DNA from: Nitrospirota bacterium
GTDB taxonomy: Bacteria; Nitrospirota; Nitrospiria; Nitrospirales; Nitrospiraceae
DNA length: 64,000 bases
Assembly: GCA_030682135.1 (NCBI GenBank)
Contig: JAUXQT010000003.1
Span: 1-64,000, forward strand
Direction of reading: 5' to 3'
Each line of letters opens with the position of its first letter. Position 1 is the first letter of the stretch. The translations under genes and the position numbers were made by a program. This document shows, one piece after another, positions 8,883 to 16,889 of the stretch. A model generated the notes under the pieces. That model saw only the letters and a list, made by a program, of their open reading frames with translations. It searched no databases and was not told where the DNA came from.

Positions 8883-9545
8883 ATGATGAGGTCAGCATTT
8901 CGAACAGTCATCGGCGCCACAATCTGCCTGACGATCGGGCTTACCGGATGCGGGAGTACCGGAAGCGGGACCAGTTTTCTCTACAAGAACCTCACCGTCG
9001 CAGATGGCAGCACCATGGCGGGTGAAGGCCATACTGTCCTCTTCAAGGGAAGCCCCCTGGTTCTCTCGGGAACCGGCATTAAAGTCGGCGATCCTCTCCG
9101 GGAGGTCAAACTGACACAGACGGATCTCTCGCAGATCAACATCACCGACACCAAGGGCAAGGGCAAGGTCCGGATCATCAGCGTCGTGCCGTCGCTGGAC
9201 ACGAAAGTCTGCGAGCAACAAACCCATTTTCTAAGCGAGAAGAATAAAGGGCTGGACAAGCTCATCGAGCTGATCACCGTCAGCATCGATACGCCCTTCG
9301 CCCAAAAGCGATTCGCGGAAGAGGCCCATATCACCAACGTGACGTTCCTCTCGGATTATCGAGGCGCCGAATTCGGAAAGACCTTCGGACTCTTCCTCAA
9401 GGACCCCCACATCCTGGCGCGCACCGTCATGGTCATCGACGCCCACAACCACGTGCGGTATCTGCAAATCACGCCCGAGCTGGCCCAACTGCCGGACATG
9501 GATGAAGCGTTTGCGGTGGCAAAGTCACTGATCACGGCCAGCTAG
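8883..9545 (+). CDS. tpx: Lipoprotein thiol peroxidase (Tpx/peroxiredoxin family) lacking the resolving Cys, 220 aa
   Basis: The peroxidase reduces hydroperoxides through a peroxidatic cysteine. The family signatures are ISVVPSLDTKVCEQQTHFLS (peroxidatic Cys), SIDTPFAQKRF and ARTVMVIDAHNHVRY. Two features are unusual. The protein has an N-terminal lipoprotein signal (ICLTIGLTGC), whereas Tpx is normally a ~165-aa soluble protein. In classical Tpx the FAQ.RFC motif carries the resolving cysteine, but here the sequence reads FAQKRFAEE. No other cysteine exists in the mature domain apart from the lipid-anchor Cys. The enzyme must use an external thiol or act as a 1-Cys type. AAGGAG precedes the double ATG. 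Confidence 0.88.
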   Translation: MMRSAFRTVIGATICLTIGLTGCGSTGSGTSFLYKNLTVADGSTMAGEGHTVLFKGSPLVLSGTGIKVGDPLREVKLTQTDLSQINITDTKGKGKVRIISVVPSLDTKVCEQQTHFLSEKNKGLDKLIELITVSIDTPFAQKRFAEEAHITNVTFLSDYRGAEFGKTFGLFLKDPHILARTVMVIDAHNHVRYLQITPELAQLPDMDEAFAVAKSLITAS

Positions 9546-9564
9546 GCCAAAAAATGGTGCGGTC

Positions 9565-9675
9565 GAAGTTCAGGCCAAGGCCAAGATGTTCGCGGTTCAG
9601 CGTTCGAGGTTTTAGAACTTCGAACCTGAAACCTCGAACTGTTCTGTCGAAGCCTGAACCTCGGCCTCACCCGTT
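9565..9675. repeat. Inverted heptamer-periodic repeat upstream of sthA
   Basis: In 7-bp register the arm reads TTCGCGG, TTCAGCG, TTCGAGG, TTTTAGA and is answered by ACTTCGA, ACCTGAA, ACCTCGA. The word GTTCGAGGTTT occurs opposite its complement AAACCTCGAAC. The element fills almost the whole tpx-sthA gap, ending just before the sthA ribosome binding region. Confidence 0.7.
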
Positions 9676-9690
9676 GCAGATAGGACTCTG

Positions 9691-11094
9691 ATGGCGCAAT
9701 ACGACATGCTGGTGATTGGAACCGGCCCGGCGGGCCAGAAGGCGGCGGTCCAGGCCGCCAAGCTGGGCAAAAAAGTCGGCATCATCGAACGCAAAGAGGT
9801 CCTCGGCGGCGTCTGCACGAACACCGGCACCATCCCCAGTAAATCCCTCCGCGAGGCGGTTCTCTATCTCTCGGGGTTCCGCCAGCGCACCCTGTACGGA
9901 GCCGGCTATCGACTGAAAGAATCGATCACGATCGAAGATCTCGCCTTTCGCGCCAACCACGTCATCAAGAACGAAATCGAGATCGTGCGAAACCAGATGG
10001 CCCGCAACGGCATCGATCTGCTCCACGGAGAAGCCCGTTTCCTCGATCCGCACCGGCTCCTCATTCAACGGGCCGGCACGTCGACGGAACATCGGGCGCA
10101 TGTCATCGTGATCGCGGTGGGGACAGAGCCGGCGAGGCCGGCCGACATTCCCTTCGACGATCGCACGATCATCGATACCGACGGCCTCCTCACGCTCACA
10201 CACCTTCCAACGTCGATGGTCATTGTCGGAGGCGGCGTCATTGGAACGGAGTATGCCTCGATCTTAGCGGCGATCGGTGTGCCGGTCACCCTGATCGACA
10301 AGCGGCCGCGCTTGCTGGAGTTTGTCGACGCGCAGATCATCGAGGCCTTGCAGCAGCAGATGACAAACCTCGGCGTCACACTCTGTCACGAAGAAGAAGT
10401 GGTCTCCATCCGGAAAGAATCCGATGGACAGGTCACGGTCTCGCTGGCACACCGGCCGCCGATCGCCACCACAACGCTCATGTATGCCATCGGCCGCGTC
10501 GGCGCCACGAAACCCTTAAACCTCACATCCATCGGCATCACGCCGGATGCGAGAGGCCGCATCGTCGTGAACGAGCATTTTCAAACATCCATCCCCCATA
10601 TCTACGCGGCCGGAGACATCATCGGGTTTCCCGCTCTGGCCTCCACCTCCATGCAACAGGGGCGTCATGCCGCTTGCCATGCCTTCGGCCATCCAGACCG
10701 TACGGACACGGGCCTCCTCCCCTATGGCATCTACGCCATTCCTGAAATCTCCATGGTCGGGCGAACCGAGGAAGAGCTGGAGAAGGCAGAGACTCCCTAC
10801 GCGGCCGGCATCGCACATTATCGTGAAATTGCCCGCGGACAGCTCATCGGCGATGAAACCGGCATGCTGAAGCTGCTCTTTCACCGCGAGACCCATGCGC
10901 TCCTGGGCGTCCATGCCATCGGAGAAGGGGCCACAGAGCTCGTGCACATCGGCCAGGCCGTCATGGCCTATCGGGGCAAGATCGACTACTTCATCGATAC
11001 AGTCTTCAACTACCCGACCCTGGCGGAATGTTATAAAGTCGCCGCACTGGACGGCATCAATCGATTGCCGAGACCCTGGCCGTCGCACGAGTGA
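9691..11094 (+). CDS. sthA: Soluble pyridine nucleotide transhydrogenase (Si-specific), 467 aa
   Basis: This flavoprotein interconverts NADPH + NAD+ and NADP+ + NADH in the cytosol. The FAD Rossmann motif (YDMLVIGTGPAGQKAAVQAAK) is followed by EVLGGVCTNTGTIPSKSLRE. The disulfide motif CxxxxC of lipoamide dehydrogenases has become CTNTGT with a single Cys, which is characteristic of SthA rather than dihydrolipoamide dehydrogenase. A second nucleotide-binding motif (SMVIVGGGVIGTEYASI) and the C-terminal dimerisation domain (YGIYAIPEISMVGRTEEEL) are present. The length matches the family. The stop codon lies inside the start of a heptamer repeat. Confidence 0.93.
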   Translation: MAQYDMLVIGTGPAGQKAAVQAAKLGKKVGIIERKEVLGGVCTNTGTIPSKSLREAVLYLSGFRQRTLYGAGYRLKESITIEDLAFRANHVIKNEIEIVRNQMARNGIDLLHGEARFLDPHRLLIQRAGTSTEHRAHVIVIAVGTEPARPADIPFDDRTIIDTDGLLTLTHLPTSMVIVGGGVIGTEYASILAAIGVPVTLIDKRPRLLEFVDAQIIEALQQQMTNLGVTLCHEEEVVSIRKESDGQVTVSLAHRPPIATTTLMYAIGRVGATKPLNLTSIGITPDARGRIVVNEHFQTSIPHIYAAGDIIGFPALASTSMQQGRHAACHAFGHPDRTDTGLLPYGIYAIPEISMVGRTEEELEKAETPYAAGIAHYREIARGQLIGDETGMLKLLFHRETHALLGVHAIGEGATELVHIGQAVMAYRGKIDYFIDTVFNYPTLAECYKVAALDGINRLPRPWPSHE

Positions 11095-11193
11095 AACTCG
11101 TGAAGCGTATCTCGTGAAGCGTGAAACGGAAAAGGCATTCACTTCCTCTCTATTTATTTCTCGCGAGATACAAGATACGCTTCACGAACGACG
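11091..11193. repeat. GTGAAGC/GTATCTC heptamer inverted repeat
   Basis: The sthA-tenA gap begins with heptamers GTGAAGC, GTATCTC, GTGAAGC, GTGAAAC. Near its end it carries the inverse words GATAC, AAGATACGCTTCACGAACG. The two halves can pair as a hairpin ahead of the tenA ribosome binding site. The same words recur at 18.97, 29.83 and 61.59 kb. Confidence 0.75.
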
Positions 11194-11214
11194 TTCTTTT
11201 ACGCAAGAGGTCAC

Positions 11215-11883
11215 ATGTCTTTTACAAATCACTTGAGACAACTCGCCACACCCATCTGGGACGCCCAACTCACCCATCCATTCGTCGTGGCGTTGGGCAA
11301 GGGGACCTTGCCGGAGCGCAAATTCAAGTACTACATCCTGCAAGACGCCAGGTTTCTCGGCGACCTGGCCCGCGTGTTTTCTGCCGGAGCGATGAGAGCG
11401 CCTGATTCAGAAACGGCGCTGCGGCTCACGAAGCTCGCAGAAGAAACCATCGTCGTCGAACGGAGCCTCCACGAAGGATATGGATCGCGCTGGAAGATGA
11501 GCGCCAAGGACATGTCGTCCGTATCTATGGCACCGACAAACTTTGCCTACACCAGGCATATGCTGACCGTCGCGCATACAGGCTCGGTCGCGGAGGTCAC
11601 CGTCGTCGCCCTCCCCTGCGCCTGGATCTACTGCGTCGTCGGACAGCATTTATTGAAGAACGGACCTCCGTCTAAGAATCACCCCTATCGCGACTGGCTC
11701 ATGCTCTACGCCTCGCCGGAATTTGCAGAAGTGCAGCAATGGATGCGCAAGAAAGTGGACCAGTGGGCCAAGACCGCGGGGAAGGAAGAAAAGCGGCGCA
11801 TGGAAGAAGCGTTCATCATCAGCTCGCGGTATGAGTGGATGTTTTGGGAGATGGCGTGGAACGAAGAGAAGTGGCCGGTGTGA
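11215..11883 (+). CDS. tenA: TenA-family thiaminase II / aminopyrimidine aminohydrolase, 222 aa
   Basis: Most TenA proteins salvage the thiamine pyrimidine (aminopyrimidine to HMP) by hydrolysis. Family features are the N-terminal TPIWDAQLTHPFVVALGKGTL, LPERKFKYYILQDARFL, the catalytic Cys in VALPCAWIYCVVG, and the C-terminal acid/aromatic motif SSRYEWMFWEMAW. The HMP kinase thiD lies ~4 kb downstream on the same strand, consistent with pyrimidine salvage, though the two are not in one operon. CAAGAGG precedes the start codon. Some TenA homologues have other amine-metabolising roles, so the exact substrate is inference. Confidence 0.9.
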   Translation: MSFTNHLRQLATPIWDAQLTHPFVVALGKGTLPERKFKYYILQDARFLGDLARVFSAGAMRAPDSETALRLTKLAEETIVVERSLHEGYGSRWKMSAKDMSSVSMAPTNFAYTRHMLTVAHTGSVAEVTVVALPCAWIYCVVGQHLLKNGPPSKNHPYRDWLMLYASPEFAEVQQWMRKKVDQWAKTAGKEEKRRMEEAFIISSRYEWMFWEMAWNEEKWPV

Positions 11884-11950
11884 GAGGCGGGCGGGCCAGA
11901 GCTGGGCGGCTCTCTCCGCTAGCAGCCACAGAGCGCCGTTGACCGCTCTG

Positions 11951-12074
11951 GCAGGGTGCTGAAAAAGTCCGCCAGCGGCGTTCTCACTTCGCTCAGAGGC
12001 TCAACGTACCGCAGCGTACGCCTCCCCTCTTCGCTTGCTGCGGCCTTGCTGGTCGGCCTTTTTGAGCACCCTGC
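11951..12074 (-). repeat. Family-1 ~125-bp palindromic repeat, copy a
   Basis: Terminal inverted repeats GCAGGGTGCTGAAAAAG and CTTTTTGAGCACCCTGC enclose GCTGCGGCCTTGC and a central AACGTACCGCAGCGTACG hairpin. It is in reverse orientation relative to the copy at 19671. It lies ~70 bases after tenA. Confidence 0.85.
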
Positions 12075-12480
12075 AAGGCTTCGCCTCCGCTTGGTGCCGA
12101 AAACTAGCCACACCGTCGCGCCGGTGTGGCGTCGAACATTCGTCGCCACTGCCTGCGGCAGATGCTGCAGCACAGCATGAGCGGTCACCCAACGGCGCTC
12201 TGATCACGCTCCGAGAACCGCCCAGCCCAGGCCCTAGAATTGGACACCGGACGAGAGGGGGAGTGAGTGAAGAAAGGCCGTATTCGGAAGGCAGGCAGCA
12301 GGGCCGTTCCATTGCTCGCGCAACGCGCGGCCTCAGAAGGCCCTCGTTGGACGCGCGCAGTCTGGCCCAGCCCTGCTACCTGCCCAAAGAAAACCACCGG
12401 CCACAAGATGGGGAGAAGCAGAGAGACCAAAAGGTAGCGCCACCCGTCAAGTCATGCCGTGCCTGATTGGGAGAAACAGG
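12075..12480. other. Non-coding gap holding a hairpin and a family-2 element
   Basis: No supported gene lies between the family-1 copy and the FRG gene. A perfect 8-bp stem CCACACCG/CGGTGTGG with a short GC loop lies near 12107-12128. The 95-bp family-2 element occupies 12290-12384. The rest looks featureless. Confidence 0.55.
12290..12384 (-). repeat. Family-2 structured repeat, copy A
   Basis: The core on the minus strand reads GCGCGCGTCCAACGAGG, GCC-TTCTGA-GGC, then CGCGTTGCGCGAGCA. The flanking arms GGCAGGCAGCAGGGC and (reverse complement of the far side) GGCAGGTAGCAGGGC match at all but one of these positions. The whole 95 bp can fold into a long hairpin. Confidence 0.75.
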
Positions 12481-13299
12481 ATGAATGAAGTTACCTTGAA
12501 CACCTGGGAAGATTTTGAAAGCAAGTTGAAAGAGCTGACACAAAATCACACCGCACAAAAACAGAAGGCGCTAACCCATGTCTCCGGCATTCTTTTTCGT
12601 GGCCATTCAGACCACACCTGGCAATTAACAACTTCGCTTGAACGATATAAAGCACGCCGTTTTAGCATTGACGAGTATTACCGCATTATCTCTGCTGTGA
12701 AGCCACAAATCGAAACCCTTACGAATATGCGGTGGGACATCCCTACTCCCCCGGACTTCTCAGAATTGATGGCGCAACGCATACCTTTCCTCATCGGCGG
12801 GTTGCCCGGCTACGAGTATATGGTTCACCTCCGTCACCATGGATTCCCCTCTCCACTACTCGACTGGACCCGCTCGCCCTACGTAGCGGCTTTCTTCGCA
12901 TTTGATGGTGCTAAAGATCACACTAAAATTGTCTCGATTTTTGCGTACCAGGAATATGCGGGAATGGGGAAGAGTGGTTCTAGTGGAGAACCTGCCATAT
13001 CGAGCTTAGGCCCGTATATCAGAAGTCATCGGCGACATTATCTTCAACAGAGTGAATACACAGTCTGTACTGTCAAGAAAGGAGACGTCGGTTACTACGA
13101 ATGTCACGAATCGGCATTCGGGGAAAGTGTTACTGTTCAGGACCTGCTCTGGAAGTTCAACCTACCAGCCAGCGAGAGAGCAAAAGTCCTCAGGGCACTT
13201 GACGCCCACAACCTCAACGCCTTTTCTCTGTTTGGCTCTACAGAAAGTCTCATGAAAACATTAGCTCTTAGAGAGATCGATTTTTCGACCGAAGAATGA
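12481..13299 (+). CDS. FRG-domain protein, 272 aa
   Basis: The start at ATG 12481 (MNEVTLNTWEDF) is chosen because GGGAGAAACAGG precedes it. The namesake FRG motif is seen as ILFRGHSDHTWQLTTSLER, with the conserved continuation LRHHGFPSPLLDWTRSPYVAAFFAF. FRG domains are found in proteins of unknown biochemistry that often sit in defence or mobile regions. There is no transmembrane segment and no second recognisable domain. Codon and base usage are visibly more AT-rich than the neighbours, and family-1 and family-2 repeats lie immediately upstream, suggesting horizontal acquisition. No partner gene is evident. Confidence 0.85.
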   Translation: MNEVTLNTWEDFESKLKELTQNHTAQKQKALTHVSGILFRGHSDHTWQLTTSLERYKARRFSIDEYYRIISAVKPQIETLTNMRWDIPTPPDFSELMAQRIPFLIGGLPGYEYMVHLRHHGFPSPLLDWTRSPYVAAFFAFDGAKDHTKIVSIFAYQEYAGMGKSGSSGEPAISSLGPYIRSHRRHYLQQSEYTVCTVKKGDVGYYECHESAFGESVTVQDLLWKFNLPASERAKVLRALDAHNLNAFSLFGSTESLMKTLALREIDFSTEE

Positions 13300-13324
13300 C
13301 AACAAATTTCTCTGCAAGGGCACG

Positions 13325-14311
13325 ATGACCAATCGTCATATCTGGCTAAATCTTAGTGGGCTCGGGCTCTTGATTGCCCTGCTGGGGCTGACCTATTGGT
13401 TGAATACCGGTGCGCGGGCGGTGCCTGGGTTGATTGATGATTTGCAGAACGGGGATCTGCAGGCGCAGATGTTGGCGGCGGAGGGATTGAAGGAGATCGG
13501 CTCGAACGCGCAGCCGGCGGTGCCGGTCTTGGTGACAGTCGCGATCTCGGATACAAACCTCTCCTTGAGCGGTGCGGCGGCCGGGGCGTTGCCGGTGATC
13601 GATTTACGTGCGGCACGACAAGTTATGACCGCCTGGCTCCCCAAGCTCCACGATCCAGATGCTCACATGAGGGGCTATGCCGCCTCGACGATTGGCGCGC
13701 TCGGTCCTGTCGCAAAGCCGGCTGTTCCTATTCTGGTCAGGCTCTTGAGTGACGAAGACATCGCAGTCCGCGAACGGGCAACTCGTACGCTGGGCGCTAT
13801 CGGCCTTCCAATCGATATGGTCATGGGCGAATTGCTGCAAGCGCTGCGCGATCCTGAATGGACGGTTCGTTACGCGGCAGTTACGCAATTTTCATTCAAC
13901 GGTTTCTCCAGCCCGGAATCCCTCGCCGCCTTGCGCGACCTCACAAAGGATTCGAATCAGACCGTGGCTGGATTGGCTCAATCGGCCGTGGCGACAGCCG
14001 AACGATTGATACAGGCTTCTGTCTACTCCCTGATGTTGAGCCAGGGAATGAACCGCACCTATACGCTGCATCAATTGGCCAAACTCGGACCGCGCGCAGC
14101 TGATGCCGTCTCTGGCATCGCTGCGGTCCTCACCACCGGGAAACCGCTCGAACGGTATCTGGCAGCCTCTGCGTTGGAGGAAATCGGTCCGGCGGCGAAA
14201 GAATCGACTCCTGCGCTGCAAAGAGCCCTTCACGATACCGATCCGATTGTGCGCGAGGCAGCACTCGCGGCGCTGCAGTCGATCGAGAACAAGAGGGACC
14301 AGACGCCATGA
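13325..14311 (+). CDS. HEAT-repeat membrane-anchored protein, 328 aa
   Basis: An N-terminal signal-anchor (IWLNLSGLGLLIALLGLTYWL) is followed by at least five alpha-alpha HEAT/PBS-lyase-like repeats, such as AAEGLKEIGSNAQPAVPVLV, YAASTIGALGPVAKPAVPIL and AASALEEIGPAAKESTPAL. These form a curved scaffold for protein binding, so the product is probably an envelope-bound interaction partner rather than a lyase. The next gene overlaps by four bases (ATGA), implying translational coupling with the 168-aa membrane protein. AAGGGCACG precedes the ATG. Confidence 0.85.
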   Translation: MTNRHIWLNLSGLGLLIALLGLTYWLNTGARAVPGLIDDLQNGDLQAQMLAAEGLKEIGSNAQPAVPVLVTVAISDTNLSLSGAAAGALPVIDLRAARQVMTAWLPKLHDPDAHMRGYAASTIGALGPVAKPAVPILVRLLSDEDIAVRERATRTLGAIGLPIDMVMGELLQALRDPEWTVRYAAVTQFSFNGFSSPESLAALRDLTKDSNQTVAGLAQSAVATAERLIQASVYSLMLSQGMNRTYTLHQLAKLGPRAADAVSGIAAVLTTGKPLERYLAASALEEIGPAAKESTPALQRALHDTDPIVREAALAALQSIENKRDQTP

Positions 14312-14814
14312 CCGATTCAGCATCGACTCGCCGGCTCACAACCTTCACCCTCATCGTCTATTGGAGCTGTATCTTATTGGGGCTCACAGTCCCATTGCTG
14401 GCCACGGTCGGCGTCGATCTGGTCAAACACCAACAGTCATTGGGAAAGGCACTCCATCAACTGCGCCTCCACCTGTTCGCGCCAGGCTACAACCTCTTCT
14501 TGATTGCCGTTATGAACGCTGTGCCCTTCGTCCTCTTTGCCGTCTTCACCCTGTTCCATCTCGGGAACGTCCCATCAGAAGATCAGCGGCTCGCCGGTCG
14601 GCGCAAAACCGGTGTGCTCATAGCCACATTTGGGCTTCTCGGACTCGGTGCTTGGACCCATGTCATGACCCTCTGGTATCCGGATGCCCAAGGGGCGTTG
14701 GCCTACGTCTTCCTGCCATTTATGCAAGCCATCGTGCTTCCAATCAGTTATGCGGTCGGACGGCTGCTGGGGCGCTTCCTTATTCGTGAAGAGAATGTTA
14801 AAAACGCCCGCTAG
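14308..14814 (+). CDS. Multi-pass membrane protein, 168 aa
   Basis: About four hydrophobic segments are seen: LTTFTLIVYWSCILLGLTVPLLA, LFLIAVMNAVPFVLFAVFTLF, GVLIATFGLLGLGAWTHVM and YVFLPFMQAIVLPISYAVGRLLG. A charged loop EDQRLAGRRKTG separates two of them. No family was recognised. The start codon overlaps the HEAT gene stop, so the two products are probably made together and may interact, with the HEAT protein anchored next to this inner-membrane protein. This is context inference only. Confidence 0.75.
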   Translation: MTDSASTRRLTTFTLIVYWSCILLGLTVPLLATVGVDLVKHQQSLGKALHQLRLHLFAPGYNLFLIAVMNAVPFVLFAVFTLFHLGNVPSEDQRLAGRRKTGVLIATFGLLGLGAWTHVMTLWYPDAQGALAYVFLPFMQAIVLPISYAVGRLLGRFLIREENVKNAR

Positions 14815-14839
14815 ACAGGCCCTGCCCGCTGAGTATAAT
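14812..14839 (+). promoter_or_regulatory. Candidate sigma70-type promoter for the FlgO-like gene
   Basis: TAGACA at 14812-14817 and a perfect TATAAT at 14834-14839 are separated by 16 bases, about 50 bases upstream of the start codon at 14890. The elements are read by eye; only one mismatch to the -35 consensus is present. Confidence 0.55.
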
Positions 14840-14889
14840 GTGCGCTAGCGTTGACGTGATTCCCGATCTCACAGGATGACTTTCCCGGT

Positions 14890-15870
14890 ATGAATCGCCT
14901 CCTCCTCACGATCCTCCTAGCCATCTCCACCTGCTGGACGGTTCCTGCTCACGCAGCCTCGCCATACGAGGACAGTCTGAGGCTGCTGGCGGAGGGAGTG
15001 GTCGCCGATGTCGCAAAGGCCAAAAGGGGCCGTCTGGCGGTGATGGACTTTACGGATGCGAACGGCATCGTCACGCCGATCGGACAATTTATCGCGGAAG
15101 AACTGGGCACGCAGATTTTGGTCACCGGCGAGTTCAAAGTCGTCGACCGCGCCCTCGTGAGTTCGACCTTGAAAAAGTTCCATGTCACGACGCTCGAACC
15201 GGCTCAGGCGAAAGCCGTGACGCGAGCGGCCAAAGCGGTACGAGCCGATATATTTCTCACTGGGTCCTATCTCGAATCGGCAGGAGAGGTCCGGGTCACC
15301 GTGAAGCTGCTCAGCCCCAGCACCGTCCAGTCACTGGGCGCCACACGCGGCATCCTTCCCAAAGCCGGCCCGCTAGGGGACCTGATCAAGGAAGTGAATA
15401 AGCCGCCTGTCGTCATCGTCGATCCATCCGCCAAGGCACCGCCACCCCCCGGTCTCGGCTTCCATCGTAATGAACAGTATCAGCTGGTCGTGACCTCGCT
15501 GCACCAGCGGGACAATCGGGTCACCGCCGATCTGACCGTCGAAAATACCTCTTCGCGTGACATCAAAGTCCTCTGCCTGCTGCAAAGCACCCTGCTGGAA
15601 GACAACCATGGCGCGTTGTGGAAATTAGAGGCACAAGACAATCGCGAAGGCCTCTGCGCACGTGGACTTGAACTCTCGCCGAGAGAGAAAGACCGGGCCG
15701 TGCTGACCTTCTCGGCTCCGGCCGGCACACAGGCAAACCACTTTACCCTGCGTTATCACGAGAGGATGCCACGCCCGGATGCCCGGTTCTCCATCGAGGG
15801 CCTCACAGCCGAATCGGCTGGAGCCTCTCCAGCAGTCACCGACACGACAGCACCACCTTCCACCAATTGA
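14890..15870 (+). CDS. FlgO-like exported protein, 326 aa
   Basis: A signal peptide (LLTILLAISTCWTVPAHA) precedes a FlgO/CsgG-like nucleotide-binding-fold domain. The domain is seen in GRLAVMDFTDANGIVTPIGQFIAEEL, VVDRALVSSTLKKF and AVRADIFLTGSYLE. The C-terminal half (residues ~195-310) is a beta-rich domain, NEQYQLVVTSLHQRDNRVTADL. FlgO-type domains occur in outer-membrane-associated proteins of flagellar or surface assembly, but no flagellar genes are nearby here. The protein may thus serve an unrelated envelope function. It ends in an Ala/Thr/Pro-rich tail, seven bases before the thiD start. Confidence 0.8.
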   Translation: MNRLLLTILLAISTCWTVPAHAASPYEDSLRLLAEGVVADVAKAKRGRLAVMDFTDANGIVTPIGQFIAEELGTQILVTGEFKVVDRALVSSTLKKFHVTTLEPAQAKAVTRAAKAVRADIFLTGSYLESAGEVRVTVKLLSPSTVQSLGATRGILPKAGPLGDLIKEVNKPPVVIVDPSAKAPPPPGLGFHRNEQYQLVVTSLHQRDNRVTADLTVENTSSRDIKVLCLLQSTLLEDNHGALWKLEAQDNREGLCARGLELSPREKDRAVLTFSAPAGTQANHFTLRYHERMPRPDARFSIEGLTAESAGASPAVTDTTAPPSTN

Positions 15871-15877
15871 AACTCAT

Positions 15878-16681
15878 ATGAACACATCACTCATCAAACA
15901 GGTTTTGACGATTGCCGGATCCGATTCTGGCGGTGGGGCAGGCATCCAAGCCGACATCAAATCGATGTCGGCCAACGGAGTCTATGCCATGTCGGTCATT
16001 ACGGCGATCACGGCACAAAATACGGAAGAGGTCACCCAGGTCTTCGAATTACCGACCTCGATCGTCGCGGCGCAAATCGATGCGGTGTTCGACGACTTTG
16101 ACGTCGCGGCGGTCAAGACCGGAATGTTGTCCTCCACGGCCATCGTCGAAGTCGTCGCCAAGCTTCTGAAACCTCAAAATGTCACGAATCTCGTGGTGGA
16201 TCCGGTTATGATTTCGAAGACAGGCCAGGCGCTGCTGAAGCCTGAGGCCATCGAGGCCGTGAAGACGCAGCTTTTTCCTTTGGCACTGCTCGTCACACCG
16301 AATATCCACGAGGCCCAACAACTGTCCGGCATCGAGATCAAAACCCTCGCGGACGCTCGCCGCGCCGCCAAAGTCATTCATGCATTCGGCTGCAAGTATG
16401 TGCTGATCAAGGGTGGCCACTTGCTGGCAGAACAAGGCACCGACCTGCTCTATGACGGCCGATTCTTCAATGTGTTCAAGGGGGAATTTATCGATACCCC
16501 CCACACGCATGGCACAGGCTGCACGCTCGCCTCGGCCATCGCAGCCCATCTCGCACGGGGTAAATCCATGAACGACGCCGTTCAGACAGCCAAGGCCTAC
16601 CTCACCGAGGCCATTCGCCATAGTCTGGCGATCGGCCACGGAACGGGACCCACGAATCATTTTTACTTTCTCCAGACCTAG
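15878..16681 (+). CDS. thiD: Hydroxymethylpyrimidine/phosphomethylpyrimidine kinase, 267 aa
   Basis: ThiD phosphorylates HMP and HMP-P for thiamine biosynthesis. The start at 15878 (MNTSLIKQVLTIAGSDSGGG) is preferred; the track's earlier start runs back through the 3' end of the previous gene. Family motifs are AGSDSGGGAGIQADIK, GVYAMSVITAITAQNT, DAVFDDFDVAAVKTGML, DPVMISKTGQALL and the anion-hole/catalytic segment DTPHTHGTGCTLASAIAA. The length is typical for ThiD. It lies just after the FlgO-like gene and shares the pyrimidine-salvage theme with tenA. A family-1 palindrome follows ~70 bases after the stop. Confidence 0.95.
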   Translation: MNTSLIKQVLTIAGSDSGGGAGIQADIKSMSANGVYAMSVITAITAQNTEEVTQVFELPTSIVAAQIDAVFDDFDVAAVKTGMLSSTAIVEVVAKLLKPQNVTNLVVDPVMISKTGQALLKPEAIEAVKTQLFPLALLVTPNIHEAQQLSGIEIKTLADARRAAKVIHAFGCKYVLIKGGHLLAEQGTDLLYDGRFFNVFKGEFIDTPHTHGTGCTLASAIAAHLARGKSMNDAVQTAKAYLTEAIRHSLAIGHGTGPTNHFYFLQT

Positions 16682-16751
16682 CAGAATGCAGAGGGAACTA
16701 GACAACATCACTCGATGGTCTGCACGTCTTGAACAATATGAATACCGTTTG

Positions 16752-16876
16752 CAGGAGGCTCAAAAAGTTCGTCCAGCAAGGCCGCAGGCGAGTCGAAACC
16801 GGAGGCGTACCCTCAGGGGCACGTTGAGGATTTCGATGAGCCGAGAACGAAGCTGGCGGACGTTTTCAGCCTCCTG
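16752..16876 (+). repeat. Family-1 palindromic repeat, copy b
   Basis: CAGGAGGCTCAAAAAG at the left and the matching inverted end CGTTTTCAGCCTCCTG at the right enclose GGCCGCAGGCGAGTCGAAAC and the GCGTACCCTCAGGGGCACG hairpin. The outer ends differ from the usual AGGATGCT but changed together (AGGAGGCT/AGCCTCCT), so pairing is kept. The next gene's AGGAGG ribosome site starts three to four bases after the right end. Confidence 0.88.
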
Positions 16877-16889
16877 TTAGGAGGACTCC

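Noticed and set aside
11951-12074. Insertion sequence or transposase gene within family-1 repeats
   Set aside because: The copies are ~125 bp, have no ORF of their own and no recognisable transposase nearby.
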